The notes under the pieces were generated by a model that had not been told where the DNA came from, ran no database searches, and saw only the letters and a program-made list of their open reading frames with translations. A program made the translations under genes and the position numbers. From Trogon surrucura (taxonomy: Eukaryota > Chordata > Aves > Trogoniformes > Trogonidae): a stretch of 64,000 nucleotides of DNA. Where the stretch lies: assembly GCA_020746105.1 (NCBI GenBank), contig CM036626.1, forward strand, positions 17,907,001-17,971,000, given 5' to 3'. This document shows, in pieces, positions 34,141 through 46,348 of the stretch. Position 1 is the first letter of the stretch. Each line of letters opens with the position of its first letter.

Positions 34141-36718
34141 ACTTCTTGTTGCATCGGGCAAAGGGAATTTAAGTGCCAGGCCTGGCCTTGGCTCCCTGGA
34201 CTCCACACATAGCCGGTGCTCTGGGAAGCTCATGGGACCATGGAGCTTCTCAAGGCACCTCCTGGGACAGAGGAATCCTGCTCCCTGAGGCTCCCCCTGC
34301 CTCGGCAAGGGGAGTACAGCTTTACAGCTAAATTCCATCCTCAGCTTAGCTCACACTCCAACACTCGAGAACATTTGTCTTCTGTGTTTCTGAACGATTT
34401 ACATGCTTTTCCACTTCAGTCTTATCCATATCCTTAGCATTTGTACCTTCACAGGGAGGAGACATGAAGTGACATCATATGCAAAAGATGCTTTACAATT
34501 GTGTGAGGGGTAGTAAAAACAAAAAAATGGAGGGATCTCTTTCTTCTTGAATTCGTTGGACCCTCGTAACTCCCCAGAAGAGAGGATGATGATCTCTTCT
34601 CTGGTAGAAAAGCAGTGACTGAGAATAACATGTTGGCATCCTATTGCCAGGCTCTGTCATGGGGTTTGCGCAGAACCCTCTTTATCCATAAAACCATCAC
34701 TTTACTACCCAGGTTACAATCTCACCTTCATTTCTCTATAGAGACGCACCAGCAAACTTATCTGTTCTGCAGCTATTCTGAAGAATGCCTTCTAGATGAC
34801 TGTCTCTTCATCAGCTTCTCATGTTGAGCAACCAAAGGAGATACTGTGATTCTTATCGCCTTTCACATATGATTTCACATAGTCTTAGAGAAGATAAACA
34901 GACAAGATGCATGTTCTGTAACATTTGCTTTAGAGGTTTCAGTGGTAAAATGTTTGAAGCTGTTTCAAAACTAGACTGATGTATTGTCTGAACATTTTCC
35001 CCAAACAACCAAGATGCTCAAAGATCGCTGCATTTACTGTACGTACGTGGCCACACACCTCTGCTGAGAGGTACCGCCCTGACCACACAACTTGGAATTT
35101 TGTCACCATAACCTTTCTCTTAGAGCCATTGAAAGGCTCTTCAAATGTTACAGCGTACTTACTCCTTCGTAGGGGGTGCGTTATTCAGAACGCAGTCTCT
35201 CAGCTTTCTAATGTACAAAATCCACAGTAAACTGCAAAGCTCCAGAAGGCATTTCCAGTCCAGCTGCATAGCTGGCTTATGCGTAATACTTGGGAAATTG
35301 CTAGAGAAAAATAAGCATATTTGGAAAATACAGTGAGCTCATGTTACCAGCCTCATTTACGTTACTAAACCACCTAAAGCCATGTCATACCAACATTGCG
35401 ATGTGTCCCTGTTGGTGATTACACAGATCAGAAGGTCAAACGATTTCCCAACTTCACTCCTAGCCAGTCTCTGCACACAAACGAGCTCAGCTGAAATGGC
35501 ACCCCAACCAAGTGGAACAAAACACTTACAGGAGAAAAATAATACAAGTCGGGTTGTTCACTTCATTGCTGATCTGTGCTTAACGTAGTTTTTCCACTAC
35601 AGGGATATTTTCAGACACGTGACAAATAAAAACCAAGAATGTTTTTCCTCTTCCAAAGAATCTATTGACAGTTCATCCGAAAGTGCTTTATGCTCTTACA
35701 TCATTCCCAATAAAAAGTGCTTAAAAACCTTCAGCAAACTTTTAAACTCAGTTTTGCAGGGCACCTGGAGCACTTGGTTTCCCCATCCACTGCATTTTTA
35801 AGACCACCCCTCTCTCAGCACAGGAGCCCTTGAAGAGCCCGTCGCCACAAGCTCAGTGGTTCCCTGCTGTTCCCAGTGAGCAGGTCACAGGCAAGTTTTC
35901 ATGCCCAATTTTTCCATTCACAAGCATTATCAGCAACGCAGAAAGACACAGAGAAAGACACAGTCACAGACTAGATCTCCAGATATCCCAATATTCGTGC
36001 CACCTCCTGGGTGCCCGTCCCTCACTCTGCTGCTGCCTCTTCCCCCACAATTAAGGATTTCCCATAACTACCGAGTCCTTGATTGAGATCACCGACAAGT
36101 GCATCATCCAACTCTCCCTGCGCCGCTCCTGTCTGTGCAGAACGGGACTCGGGCTGAGCTCTGACGGGACCAAAGGGACAGGGGATGGCAGTGGTTTACT
36201 CTGGCCACTAAAAGGGGTTCGGCTGAGCCGCTGGAAAGGGACGGCTCCATCCCACGCCGCTCCCCGGAGCCAGCTGCTTCCCCGTATCGCTGGCTTGTTT
36301 TCGTACGTGAAGCACCAAGTAAATACCAAGTTTCATTTTTTCACATTTGAAACTTCTTTCTAGTCTTGTTTAGGCTTTTGGAGAGGTTGGGGGAAAATTA
36401 GGGACTGTCCACGAGTGAAAGTAATACTTGGTAGTTTCATTATTTACACATCTGACGACCGCATGGAGTCAGCTAGGCTTTTCCTTCTAACACAAACCCT
36501 GAAACACACGCTTTACAAGCTTTTTTTTTAAAAAAAAGAAGAAAAAAACACAAACCTGGAGCTCGCATTTAGTTAAACCTCTTTAAATCAAAGCAGTTCT
36601 GAACTATCTGCATTTAGTATTCGCTTTTCAGCTGTACAAATAAGAATATTCATCTCAGCACCATTCTCGGAGGGTTAGACAAGTATACTCCAGGTTTTAC
36701 AAATCTCTTCCCTTCTCC
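34141..36718. other. Unique non-coding sequence, with a 12-bp tandem doublet
   Basis: Nothing is recognised apart from two tandem copies of GAAAGACACAGA-like sequence at 35941-35964. An A/T run with dyad symmetry (T9 followed by A8) lies at 36521-36537. Confidence 0.5.
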
Positions 36719-36735
36719 TTTTTTTTTTTTTTTTT
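36719..36735. repeat. Poly-T tract
   Basis: A run of 17 T residues preceded by CCTTCTCC. I see no retroposon body on the minus strand. Confidence 0.85.
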
Positions 36736-38333
36736 AATTTGGCCACAACAAAAAGTTTCTGGCCTGAAGGAGCCTGGGGTTTGATCAACCCTCTCACTCC
36801 ATATTAGGGATAAAAAACACCAGCCGGACTGTTTGCAAAAACTCTCCAAAGCACACAGAGGAGAAATGCAACCCAGCACACTGTTCTCACTCCCTGCTTC
36901 CAGGCAGTTTGAAGTATTTTTTATTTATTCAAAACATACTTACACACAAAAAAAAAATTAAACTCATATTAAAAAATTCCCAAAGCCTCTCCTCCATTCT
37001 TACTCATTTTCTACACAGGTGAACACCTGCAGATTCCCAGTCACGGACATCAGCAGGAATTCTGCCTTATGAATGAGCAGAAAGAGGAATTAAAATAAAC
37101 ACACAGGATTTGATTCTGCATGCATGAATCATTACGATTAAAACGAAAGCTTGTTTAAAGCAAAAACTTCCTCCATGAGCTCTTCTTTTGCCACACTCAA
37201 CACATGCAATAAGTTTCTTAGATTTGTTTGTCCTGGTTAAGTGTTAAATTTAATAATATTTCTAGACGGTATCAAACGCATATAATTAAATATATAAGAT
37301 ATCCAGTGCAGCCAACTTATTACAAACCACGCCAACTTGTGCATTTCTGTTCGCTGTTGCTGTTCCAACCAGGTAATTTTAGACAGAACTTAATTTCCTT
37401 GGAAAAAAAAAAAAAAAAGAAAAGAAAAGGAAGAGAGGCGTGTGTTAAAAACATTATTTTTCTATATTCAATTCGAGTTGGCAGTCTCCAGTGTAGGTAG
37501 GTGAGCAGAAGGCGGGGGGCCAGGGGTGAGAGTGTAACGCCTGCCTCTCGCTGCAGCTCCTGGTGGGCTGTGAGCCCCAGCACAGCTGTTCCCACTGTAA
37601 TCACTACAGCTCACCAAGGAAGAGATAACATTTTTTTAAAAAATTATTACTATTTAGCAAGAACCCTTGAATTAACAGAATGCAAATATAGTATTTCTCA
37701 TTTCCCCAATTTTCTTCTTTTGCTGGTGGGTCGCTGTGGTTTTGTTGTGTTTTTTTTTCAAACGAAAATGTTTGCTGGGAAAACATCTTGAATTTCTTTT
37801 CTGCTTTTTATTACAAAAAAACTTGCTCTTTTGAAAGTATAAGAGTTAAGCATCTCTAAATAGCGCCAAGGTACATTTTTCAGACTGTCATTAGTATCAT
37901 TTAGTAAAATATGTAAGCGCAGTCTTAGGTACAAGCTTCACTGAGAACTATAAATCTGATCCAAACACACAAGTCAAAAGAAAACTTTTTCTAGGAAATT
38001 TAGTGGGTTCTGGGTCAGGTATTTTGCATGCCAAGCATCAAAGTTGACAAATTTCTGATTCTTCTACTAGGAAATTAGCATGGAGAGAAGTTGCTTTCTA
38101 TATTAGACAACTCGAACAGCTGAATATTTTTTCCTGAACCAACTAAGAAAAAAAAAAACCCCAAACATATTTTGCAGGAGACCAACTTTGGAAAACACCA
38201 ATCTAAGACACGAATACCCAGCACAAACATAACCAGCACTACCATAACCATGCAAACAAACCGGTTATAATAGAAACCATGGTATTAACTTATCCGGACA
38301 CCGCCAACGGTGGCAATCACTGCGGCTGTACTT
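36736..38333. other. Unique AT-leaning non-coding sequence
   Basis: No gene or repeat family is recognised. A purine run (A16 followed by GAAAAGAAAAGGAAGAGAGG) lies at 37401-37438. AT-rich complex sequence at 37820-38100 could be conserved, but the motifs are weak. Confidence 0.45.
37401..37438. repeat. A-rich polypurine tract
   Basis: GG followed by about 16 A and then GA-rich sequence, 38 bases with no pyrimidine except at the edges. It is simple sequence. Confidence 0.8.
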
Positions 38334-38350
38334 AAAAAAAAAAAAAAAAA
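38334..38350. repeat. Poly-A tract
   Basis: A run of 17 A residues with no recognisable retroposon to its left. Confidence 0.85.
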
Positions 38351-40085
38351 TAACCTCTTCCAGCTCCTCACCTTTGAAGGGTAAACAAAATTTGTGAAAC
38401 CACTTTCAGCTGTAAGATTTCTAAGAAGACAGCTGTTATGCTCACCTTAAATCCGAATTTAAAGAAATTTATTATCATTACGGGAACCCTACGGATGATT
38501 TTGCACGGTGGCGAGATGAAAGCACACGCACATATTCTCTTAAGCATAAATGCAACACAAAACATGGCAGAGGAAAGGTTAAGTAGCATTTGACTGATTT
38601 TTACCTCATGGGAACTATAATTTACACGCCGCATTCATCCAAGGTAAGAGGGTTCAAATGGCACAAATTAAAAGCCTGCAGTTTCCTACTTCTGTTTTTA
38701 ACATACCATATTGATACACAGCCAGTGATAAAAGGTTTCTATCAAAATATCAAACAGCAAGAAGATGCACTATTTTCTACACTGTCAGCATCGCTGTATT
38801 TTACTGCATCCTTCCTCACACCTCACAGCCGCTGTCGACGAGTGTAAAATAGTAACGGTCCATCTGCAGTCCGAAAGGACAAATTAATCTTCCAGACACC
38901 CAGCTCTTACTAGCAAACGCTGGACAGAAATTTCCAGGAACAAAAATTAATTTAATTAATGTGGCTTAAAAAAAAAAACAAAAAAAAAAACACCCCCCCC
39001 TTAAAAAAAAAAACAAACCACACAGCAAAGCAAAGAGACAAAGGTCTGTGCATGGAGGGATGCCGACACCTGCAGCTGCCCCACGGGCAGGGTCCAGCAG
39101 CACCATCAGTGCCCGGCCCAGACCCGATTCCTTTCTGCTGCTTTTGGGGATGCTGCCTGGCGTCATCTACCAGGTCACCGGTGCTCCCAGTGCAACGCGG
39201 GAGATGCTCACGCCCTGCGATGAGGCCGCGAAGGCGACTGCATGGAGGCGCGCTCTAAGGTCAACTCTGGTTTCAGAGGCAAGAAGGGTCAGACAACCCA
39301 AACTCCCCCTTTGCTCCAAGGCACACACAGCGGCTGCCCGACAGCGCTGGTCCTGAGGGAGAAGGGAATAAAGACAGGAAAACAGATATGGGGAAAAAAA
39401 AAAAACCTAAACCAAAAAAAAAAACCCAGGAAGCTGCACGGGGTCTCATTTTTGCTGGACTCTTGCACACTTTAGCTCACCCAAGCTCATGACACTGCAC
39501 GGTCACGCAGCCTTTACTGGCTCGCTCCCTTGGGCCAGCTCCTGCCCGAGGGACCAAAGCAGCAGCTCTCCTGACACCACAACCCTCCTGGGCATCCCAG
39601 CACAGTTTTCGGAAGCGCTGTAGACTGTCGAGAGCCCACAGTTAATTAAAACAACTCCAAGAGAACTACGTCTCCATCAAAGATCTTTCTGAAGGCAGGA
39701 CTCGGATGCTCGTGCAAATGTTACCGAGCAGCTGTTAAGCACCCAGCAAGCAATTACTTGGTAAACTCCACAAGCCTTTTGCTATTTTTATTTTTTTTGC
39801 AATTAGTCATCAATGGACTCGGGGCATCACAAAAGAGCTACAGATACTATTGCAACAGCCATTGCCAAAAAGCATGAACGACTCCTATCAGTGAGGCAGA
39901 GAGATCCTCAGCCGAGCTTTGGCAAAACGCCTGCTTCCCATGGCTACTACCCTTAGGACTTTGCACCAGTTCTACTAACACGCTCATCAATGTGCCTGGA
40001 GCGCTTTTGGGATTTCCAAGCACCGTGCTACCGTGAATTCCGACTCTGGCCACCCTTCCTTGCCAACCAGAGCGGGAAATGCTGC
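38351..40085. other. Unique non-coding sequence with A/C-rich low-complexity tract
   Basis: At 38968-39018, poly-A runs flank a C(8) run. At 39391-39425 two more A runs occur. From 39050 to 39260 the GC content rises and open frames of about 100 codons overlap on both strands. None is recognised. Confidence 0.45.
38968..39018. repeat. A-rich / C-run low-complexity tract
   Basis: Three A runs are separated by C, CACCCCCCCC-TT and CAAACC. This is simple sequence. Confidence 0.8.
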
Positions 40086-40470
40086 AAAAATTGGGAAACG
40101 CAGCTTTTTCTAGGTCAGTAAGTCAGTGTTTTTCCCATGTCTCATTGGCTGGGGCAATTCCACTTCAGCGTTAGTGTTGACAGAAAATATGTGCTGAGAA
40201 TTTTAGCGTCCAGGATGTTCTTTAGTCATTTTGGTGATCTGATGTGGCACAGGAAATATTAGTGCATATTCTGTATTTTCAGTCACACCTCACCGTTCTT
40301 ATAAAAAAAAAAAAGACAACAGAGAGTCAGATCACTGAGACTGAAATTATGAGCAATCTGACAAAAGTCAGAGTTGGGGGAGGAAGGTGATAAAGACTCA
40401 GCCAAATGTTAAACTATTAGTTCATAGTCTGATATTTTAATTTCCACTGGGCTCTTTTTAAATCTACCTC
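40086..40470. promoter_or_regulatory. Possible conserved regulatory block
   Basis: The sequence is complex, free of long open frames and of balanced composition. It contains CTCATTGGCTGGGG near 40142 (an inverted CCAAT-type word) and repeated TCAGTAAGTCAGTG words. It resembles conserved non-coding DNA by eye only. Confidence 0.25.
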
Positions 40471-42720
40471 CAAATTAGGAGGTTGATGCCGAACAAGCCT
40501 TGCACCGATGCCCCTGTGCTCGCCAGCCCCTCGACTTACACCGCAGTTGAGTCCAGGCTAATTTCAGTGCTACTGATCTTGGAGACTTTCAATACCTTGG
40601 CCATGAATTTAATATAAAATTAGATAAAGCTATCTTTCACCTACCTATTACAATTCACACCACCAAATACGACAAATCAAGATCTCGCTGGTCCTTTCAC
40701 AGGACTGAGAGTTTCAGACTTGATTGAACTGTACTTGTGATTAATTACGTATTGAAACTACTGTATTGGCTGCACTGGGCAGTGCTAATCAACAAATCTC
40801 TGGCATTCTCTTCCCAGTGCAGAACAAAGCTGCCTTTCCTCTGGCAAAAGCCCCAAAGTACAGCTGTTGCTGCTAGCATACAATTTACACACCTCTGCGC
40901 CACCAGAAAACGGAGCAGATCCCAGATGCAGGATCTTCCCCAGTTGACTTCACTCTTCATTCATGGAACTGGCATGGAACTTGGTTCATGGATGCTCCAC
41001 ATCCTTACTAGTAAGTGCCTAATTTTGTCTATGAATGTTGTTACAACACGCAAGGTTCCAGATAAGAAGTGCAGAGTCAACAAAAAATATCATGAAGTGC
41101 ACATATTCCTTCACTTAATACAGTACTCTCTTGTCAAAATCCACCAAAATCCAGCACAGGACAGAACTGTACAGCAGGTTTGTCCCCTCAAGCTGCTTTG
41201 AAAGAGCACCGCATTTAAAATCAAGATTCCAAGCCAACACATTAAAGGTTTGCACGACTTCCAAAATAGCACCTCACCCTCTAAACTCAGACCCACCTGT
41301 CTGTTCAACCTCAGGAAGACAGTGACCTCATCATGGCCATAATTAAGAGCAATGGAAACTCCAAGAACAGGGTTTGGTTTGCAACCCCCTGGCATCTGCT
41401 GGAAGCCTCTGGAGCTGGGTGCTCCTGGGTGTGCTGCCACCCTCCCATCCCCGGCACATCCCCGGCCCCACCTCACCACTGCTCCGGCTCTTTTTTCCTT
41501 TACTCCTGAAATTACGAAACCCAGAAGCCAAACTTACAGTCCTTCCGAAGGAGGCAGGTTGGACAGGGCTTCCTCCTGCGCTGCCTTTCTGCCCCTTGTT
41601 TTTGTGAGCTCTGCCCTGGGATGAGGCACTGCTGCTTTGCAGGACACCCAGCTCTAGCTGGCTAAAAGAAACACGAGAGAATAATTGGGACACAAACCCA
41701 GGGCACGCACGTATCAAGTCGACAGTGCATTTCGTTTTTTTCCTCACAGTTTTTGAGTTGCTGTAGGTTAGCCTAATTGATTTGTGTTCTCACCAAATTA
41801 AAGACACAGCACACAGACAGCATGCCAGTGAAAAAATATGGCAACAGCAAAAGTTTACAAATTTAATTTGCAATTGTTTTAGCAAAACAGCTCAGTCCAC
41901 TCCTTCGGTTTTGGAAAGTAGTCAGCTTGTGCTAGAGGAAGTTACCAGCTCCCAGGCACGAGCATTATAACGCAGGCTTATTTCATAAGAGATTAAGACC
42001 AGTTTTTCGGTTAAGGAGTGGATTTTGCAAGATAGGCAACACTGCAAGTTATAATACGGTGGGCTCAGCATCCCAGAGGAGGGAAACACTTGGAGGGGTA
42101 ACACCAGGCAAACCATCATGGGCCAAATCTCCCTTCAAAAGCAACGCTGGCGTAAATCCCAGCGAAGCCGCAGAGTCGCTTCAAAGGATCCTGCTCCCCG
42201 GCTGCGATCAGGCGGCAAAACCGGAGTTTCCATCACCTACAACGAAAGGGTTAAGCCAAGATTTCAGTCCCCCTGGTTCAAACCGCCCAGCGAGCACTCC
42301 CTGCCCAAATTACAGCAGCGCATACATCCAACAGATGCCGTTCAGACAGGGGCTTTCCTTGCCCTGAGGTACAGTTCAGTTTGTCCATTCTACTGTGCAA
42401 TTACAGAATCAATAAAACATCCCTTTGAAACTCCCTGGACTAGTGCCGACACGCCGACAGTAGTCGAGCTGACATTTTTTGCTGTTTCCGTTATTACTAC
42501 CGTCAAGCCTTCTGAGAAGCAAGACATCAAAACCCGGGCGCCGCAAAGCAAAGGAGGAAAAGCAAACGCAGAGCTGAGGTTTTGTTCATCGTATCGCATC
42601 GCTCCCCGCGCGATCACACGGTACCCAGTCGTACCTGCAAACAAAATCTGCTCAAAGTCATCAAAATAGGCATTGGGAAACAGCACGAGTGCCCCACCCT
42701 CCTCTGCTTCAAACACATTA
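40471..42720. other. Unique non-coding sequence, nothing recognised
   Basis: The 154-codon plus-strand frame at 40737-41201, the 134-codon minus-strand frame at 41343-41747 and the 183-codon plus-strand frame at 42118-42669 are long for chance. However, they match no family I know and overlap other frames, and no donor or acceptor pattern singles out an exon. They are left uncalled. Confidence 0.42.
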
Positions 42721-42724
42721 ATAT

Positions 42725-42776
42725 TCCTTTTTTTTCTTTTTTTCTTTTTTTTTTTCTTTGGTGGGGGGGGGTGGGT
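42725..42776. repeat. Poly-T/C and poly-G low-complexity tract
   Basis: T runs broken by single C are followed by GGTGGGGGGGGGTGGG. It combines a polypyrimidine tract and a G-run that may form a quadruplex. Confidence 0.8.
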
Positions 42777-45479
42777 GCTAGTGGTAGAGCACCTGACCTA
42801 AACGGGGAAGCTCTGATTTGGGGATGAACTTAAAAAGCAACCACCAAGCGCCCTGTTGCTCGTATGTGCTCATGAATGCAGTGTGAGATGTGGACTGCGT
42901 GTAAGTTGGGAGGTGGGGTTGAAATCTCGCCATCCATCTGTTTCTGAGCAGTGCCTGAAACACTGAAATAGAAATGGGAAACTGCAGAGTGCCAGGAGTG
43001 GAACTTAGGAAGGAAAAAAAAAGAATGCAAGAGCAGGACTACAAAGAGAGGGTACTGAATTGACATGTTCAGTCACTGTTCCCGCAGCAAATGATTCAAA
43101 GGAGACTTGGATGACCAAGAACGTGCCCAGCAGAGAGGCATTCGCTGCCTATGAAAACACCACTTTTTTCTTCTACTGTAACAGTTAGCCAAATCTTCCC
43201 AAATAAATGGAAAATAGAAAACTGAAGGTCCTAAAAACACTTCCTGAAAATCACCATCTTCAGCTGTTTATTTTCACATTCACCACATTAATTACAAATT
43301 ATATAATCATTCATTTAGAGCCCTAAAGTCTGGCACGTACTGTCAGTATCATACATATCTACATTTCTAGGAAAAAAAATAAAATAGATAAAATTCATCC
43401 AAACTACTACCATATTTGAGAAGCTATACAAGTTGGAACTCTGGCCAGCTCATTCTCTCTCCTCGCCATGCAGGGCACGACAGGTGGCAACAGCACGCTG
43501 CCCCAAACTGACCTGCCACAACCACCACCCTGGGCCTAAGGAGCCTTCCCCATTTCTCACCAGCTAGTTCCCAAATCTCCTTTAAACAGGCATTATGAAC
43601 CATGCAAACTTCAGATTGGAACTATCCAACATTTTATCCATCAACAACCTACTCAGGAGGCTTTGCTAGTTGGAAAAAGACGGCACAGGCGAGTTCCAGG
43701 GATGCTCAGCACCACGCCTCATCAGCGCAGGACTCGTAAAACGCTGAAGCTTTTGAAGAAGTTTCTTACAGCTAAGGTTACCTGTGGATTCAAATGTTTA
43801 CAAACAGTAATAAAATCACCCATAATGCATAGTTTTATTCTTCACACACTGAGGTCCCAGGTCCCCAGACAAAAAGCAGCAGTGAGGGTAGGGAGCACCA
43901 TACCCATTTCCCAGACCTGCAAAAGCCCAGCCAAATAACCTGCCCTGTGCCCTACAAAGCAGTCAAATAAAAAACCCAGTCCAACTCTTCCAAGTCTGAA
44001 GGTTAACTTATAAAATTATATTTCCTCCCAGAGGATGCTCACGTGTCTTCTACACCAACCACAGGCCAAATAATAACTCATTTGGAGAGCAACTTGTTTC
44101 GAAGAGGTTTCACATTTAATGATGAGCACAAGGAGGAGAGAGAGAGGATGTCTCACATTCAGACTCTGTCTCAGGATATATCATATCTTTTCTCCAAAAC
44201 AGTTCTCTTGTGGTGTAAGATCACGGGCGTGTTAACTGTAAAAACTCATTTTAAAGTGATTGAAGCTGAAGACAGTAAGGTTGTGTCATCTGCACAAATA
44301 TTCTGTACTGGAATGAGAAGGCTGGTGTACCAGAGGAAGGTCTGGCTGAACACAAAACAGTCAGAGCAACAGAAACCGAGAAGATCCTCAAGCCTGGCTT
44401 GTTAGGAGTGACCTAAAATGGCCCCAGTTTGACTCACTCTTCTCTACCTCCTCCATCAGAGGATTCAAAGGGAAACTGCGATTCAGCCTTCACTGCTGTA
44501 GCACAGCTGCAACACAACTATTCTGGCGTGAGAGAGAAAAAAAAAGAAAAAAGAAAAAGAAGTTGTGGGTGCCTGAATGCTGATAGATCATTTTTGCTTT
44601 AAGAGTACATAACGTCAATCAAACTAAATTCCTTATGCTCATCACAGGAGCCTGCAACCAAGCAATACAAAAATCTCATTCGAGTTCAACCAGTAATGTG
44701 TTCAAAGGCTTCCCAATCTGCTCTGTCTCTGGCATCAGCAGCAGACAGAGAAGAGGCAGAAAAGATGGCTAAATAACTAAATAAATAGATAGATTTGCTT
44801 GCTGGGCTAAGCAGAAAGGCCTCTAAACCAAAATAAAAACAGGCATTCAAAAGCGTGTGTTGGACTAAAAGGATATAGAGCAGGTTGAAATGCACTGTAT
44901 CTTCCTCACCGGTGAGGAAAGACCTTTATAACATAGCACGAGCTTTGATCACTCGTGAGCTATCAGCTATTTCTTTGCTGCTTGAGTAAATATAAGTCAT
45001 TCACAGCTGAAACATAATTTCTCTCTCTTTCCCCTGCCACTATATGTTGTGTGCGAATATGTCTTGTATATAGGCACACTAACACACTGTGCTGTTCAAA
45101 TACACATCAGAGTTCACCAGATGGTGGGGATTGCCAGACACTCGTCGTTGCCACGAGTGAGGAGCCATGGTGTAACTCATGAATGATGTGTCTAAGCTGT
45201 AAGTGGGTTTTGCATAGTTATGTTACCCTTACCGACATAAAACTCCGGTTTCTTATTCTATTCAACCTGCAACAGTTTATAATTGTGAGACTTAAAGGAC
45301 TGCTGGGTATCACGGGTTTGTTTTTTTTTTTCTCCTCCCAGAGACAGGGCTCCGAAGGAGCTATTTTCATCTGGGGGTTATGATTCACACCCGTACACAC
45401 AGGATTATAGATAGTTTCATAAGGCTGCAACCACAGTCAGTGCCCATGTTTGGGCACAATCTGAAAACCCAACCTCAGG
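42777..45479. other. Unique non-coding sequence with a purine tract
   Basis: A GA- and A-rich run lies at 44530-44563. Just right of the G-run at 42775-42792 is a short stem-loop resembling a tRNA D-arm, but no T-arm follows. No gene or repeat family is recognised in the remainder. Confidence 0.45.
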
Positions 45480-45770
45480 AAAACAAAAGTGTTTTACCAA
45501 AAATACTCAAGGTTTTAAGAGGTAATCATCTTAATTATGCATAGGAAAAATACATGAGATTGGAGTTAAGGTTTTGTGTACGGGCCTCGGCACGTACTTG
45601 GGCACTAAGATATTTGGGCAATAAATTATGTGAGCACAGGCTGGTAAGGATGTGAATGTTGGGTGAATTGGCAATTTCCTAGTCTTTAATTAATGATGGT
45701 GTTGAGAAAGAATGCGGCCTTCCTTCTAAATTAACAGTGCTTTTTAATCAGCAAGTGAATCTGCCTGTTT
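45480..45770. promoter_or_regulatory. Possible conserved regulatory block
   Basis: AT-rich, complex DNA with GTCTTTAATTAATGATGG near 45683, a homeodomain-type TTAATTAAT core, and TTGGGCAATAAATTATG near 45615. No open frame is present. This is inferred from motif texture. Confidence 0.28.
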
Positions 45771-45820
45771 GAAGCGGAAGGTAGCTCTAGGCTTGCAAAG
45801 AAAGGAGTGGAGTCTCCAGG

Positions 45821-45837
45821 AAAAAAAAAAAAAAAAA
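45821..45837. repeat. Poly-A tract
   Basis: A run of 17 A residues in unique sequence. Confidence 0.85.
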
Positions 45838-46287
45838 GCTGGAGACCTGGCAGTGCAATCAAGGTCCTACCAGACCCTCTTTACTGCTTCCAACAGAGCC
45901 CATACCTTGCCCAAGGTCTCCAACAGCCGGTGGTGGCAACGATGAAATAAAAATCAAGGGGAAAGAAGTACGGGTGGAGGAACTGCAGGGTCTCTTTTTC
46001 TTTCATGCTTTAGACTTTCACGTACAACACAATCATCGCTTCCAGAGGGGTCTCCAGCCAAGAAGAAGACACAGCATTAAGCTATTTGATAATCCAGTAA
46101 AGCATCTCAGAAAACAGTCATTCTACTATTGCTTTCCTTGTCTATTCCTACAAAACACATTCTGCCCATCTAGTTAACGAATACAATTCACCTTTCTTCT
46201 TTTTAGCCCCTCGCAGACTGAGGTCTGCTTAACAAAGTGAGTTTCCATGCCATCAGTGCTCTAAAGATCAGGGACATATTCTTACTT

Positions 46288-46348
46288 AGAATCATAGAAC
46301 ACATTGGGTTCGAAGGGACCTTTAAAGGTCATCTAGTCCAACCTCAAC
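46288..46348 (-). mobile_element. CR1 LINE 3'-end fragment, minus strand
   Basis: On the minus strand the segment reads as a GGTTGGACTAGATGACCTTT-type stretch, then AAAGGTCCCTTCGAACCC, then a terminal ATGATTCT. This is the CR1 3' terminus. About 60 bp remain and there is no coding content. Confidence 0.88.

Noticed and set aside
42118-42669. 183-codon plus-strand open frame
   Set aside because: The protein is basic and unlike any family I know. A 108-codon minus-strand frame overlaps its 3' part, and no splice or promoter context supports it.
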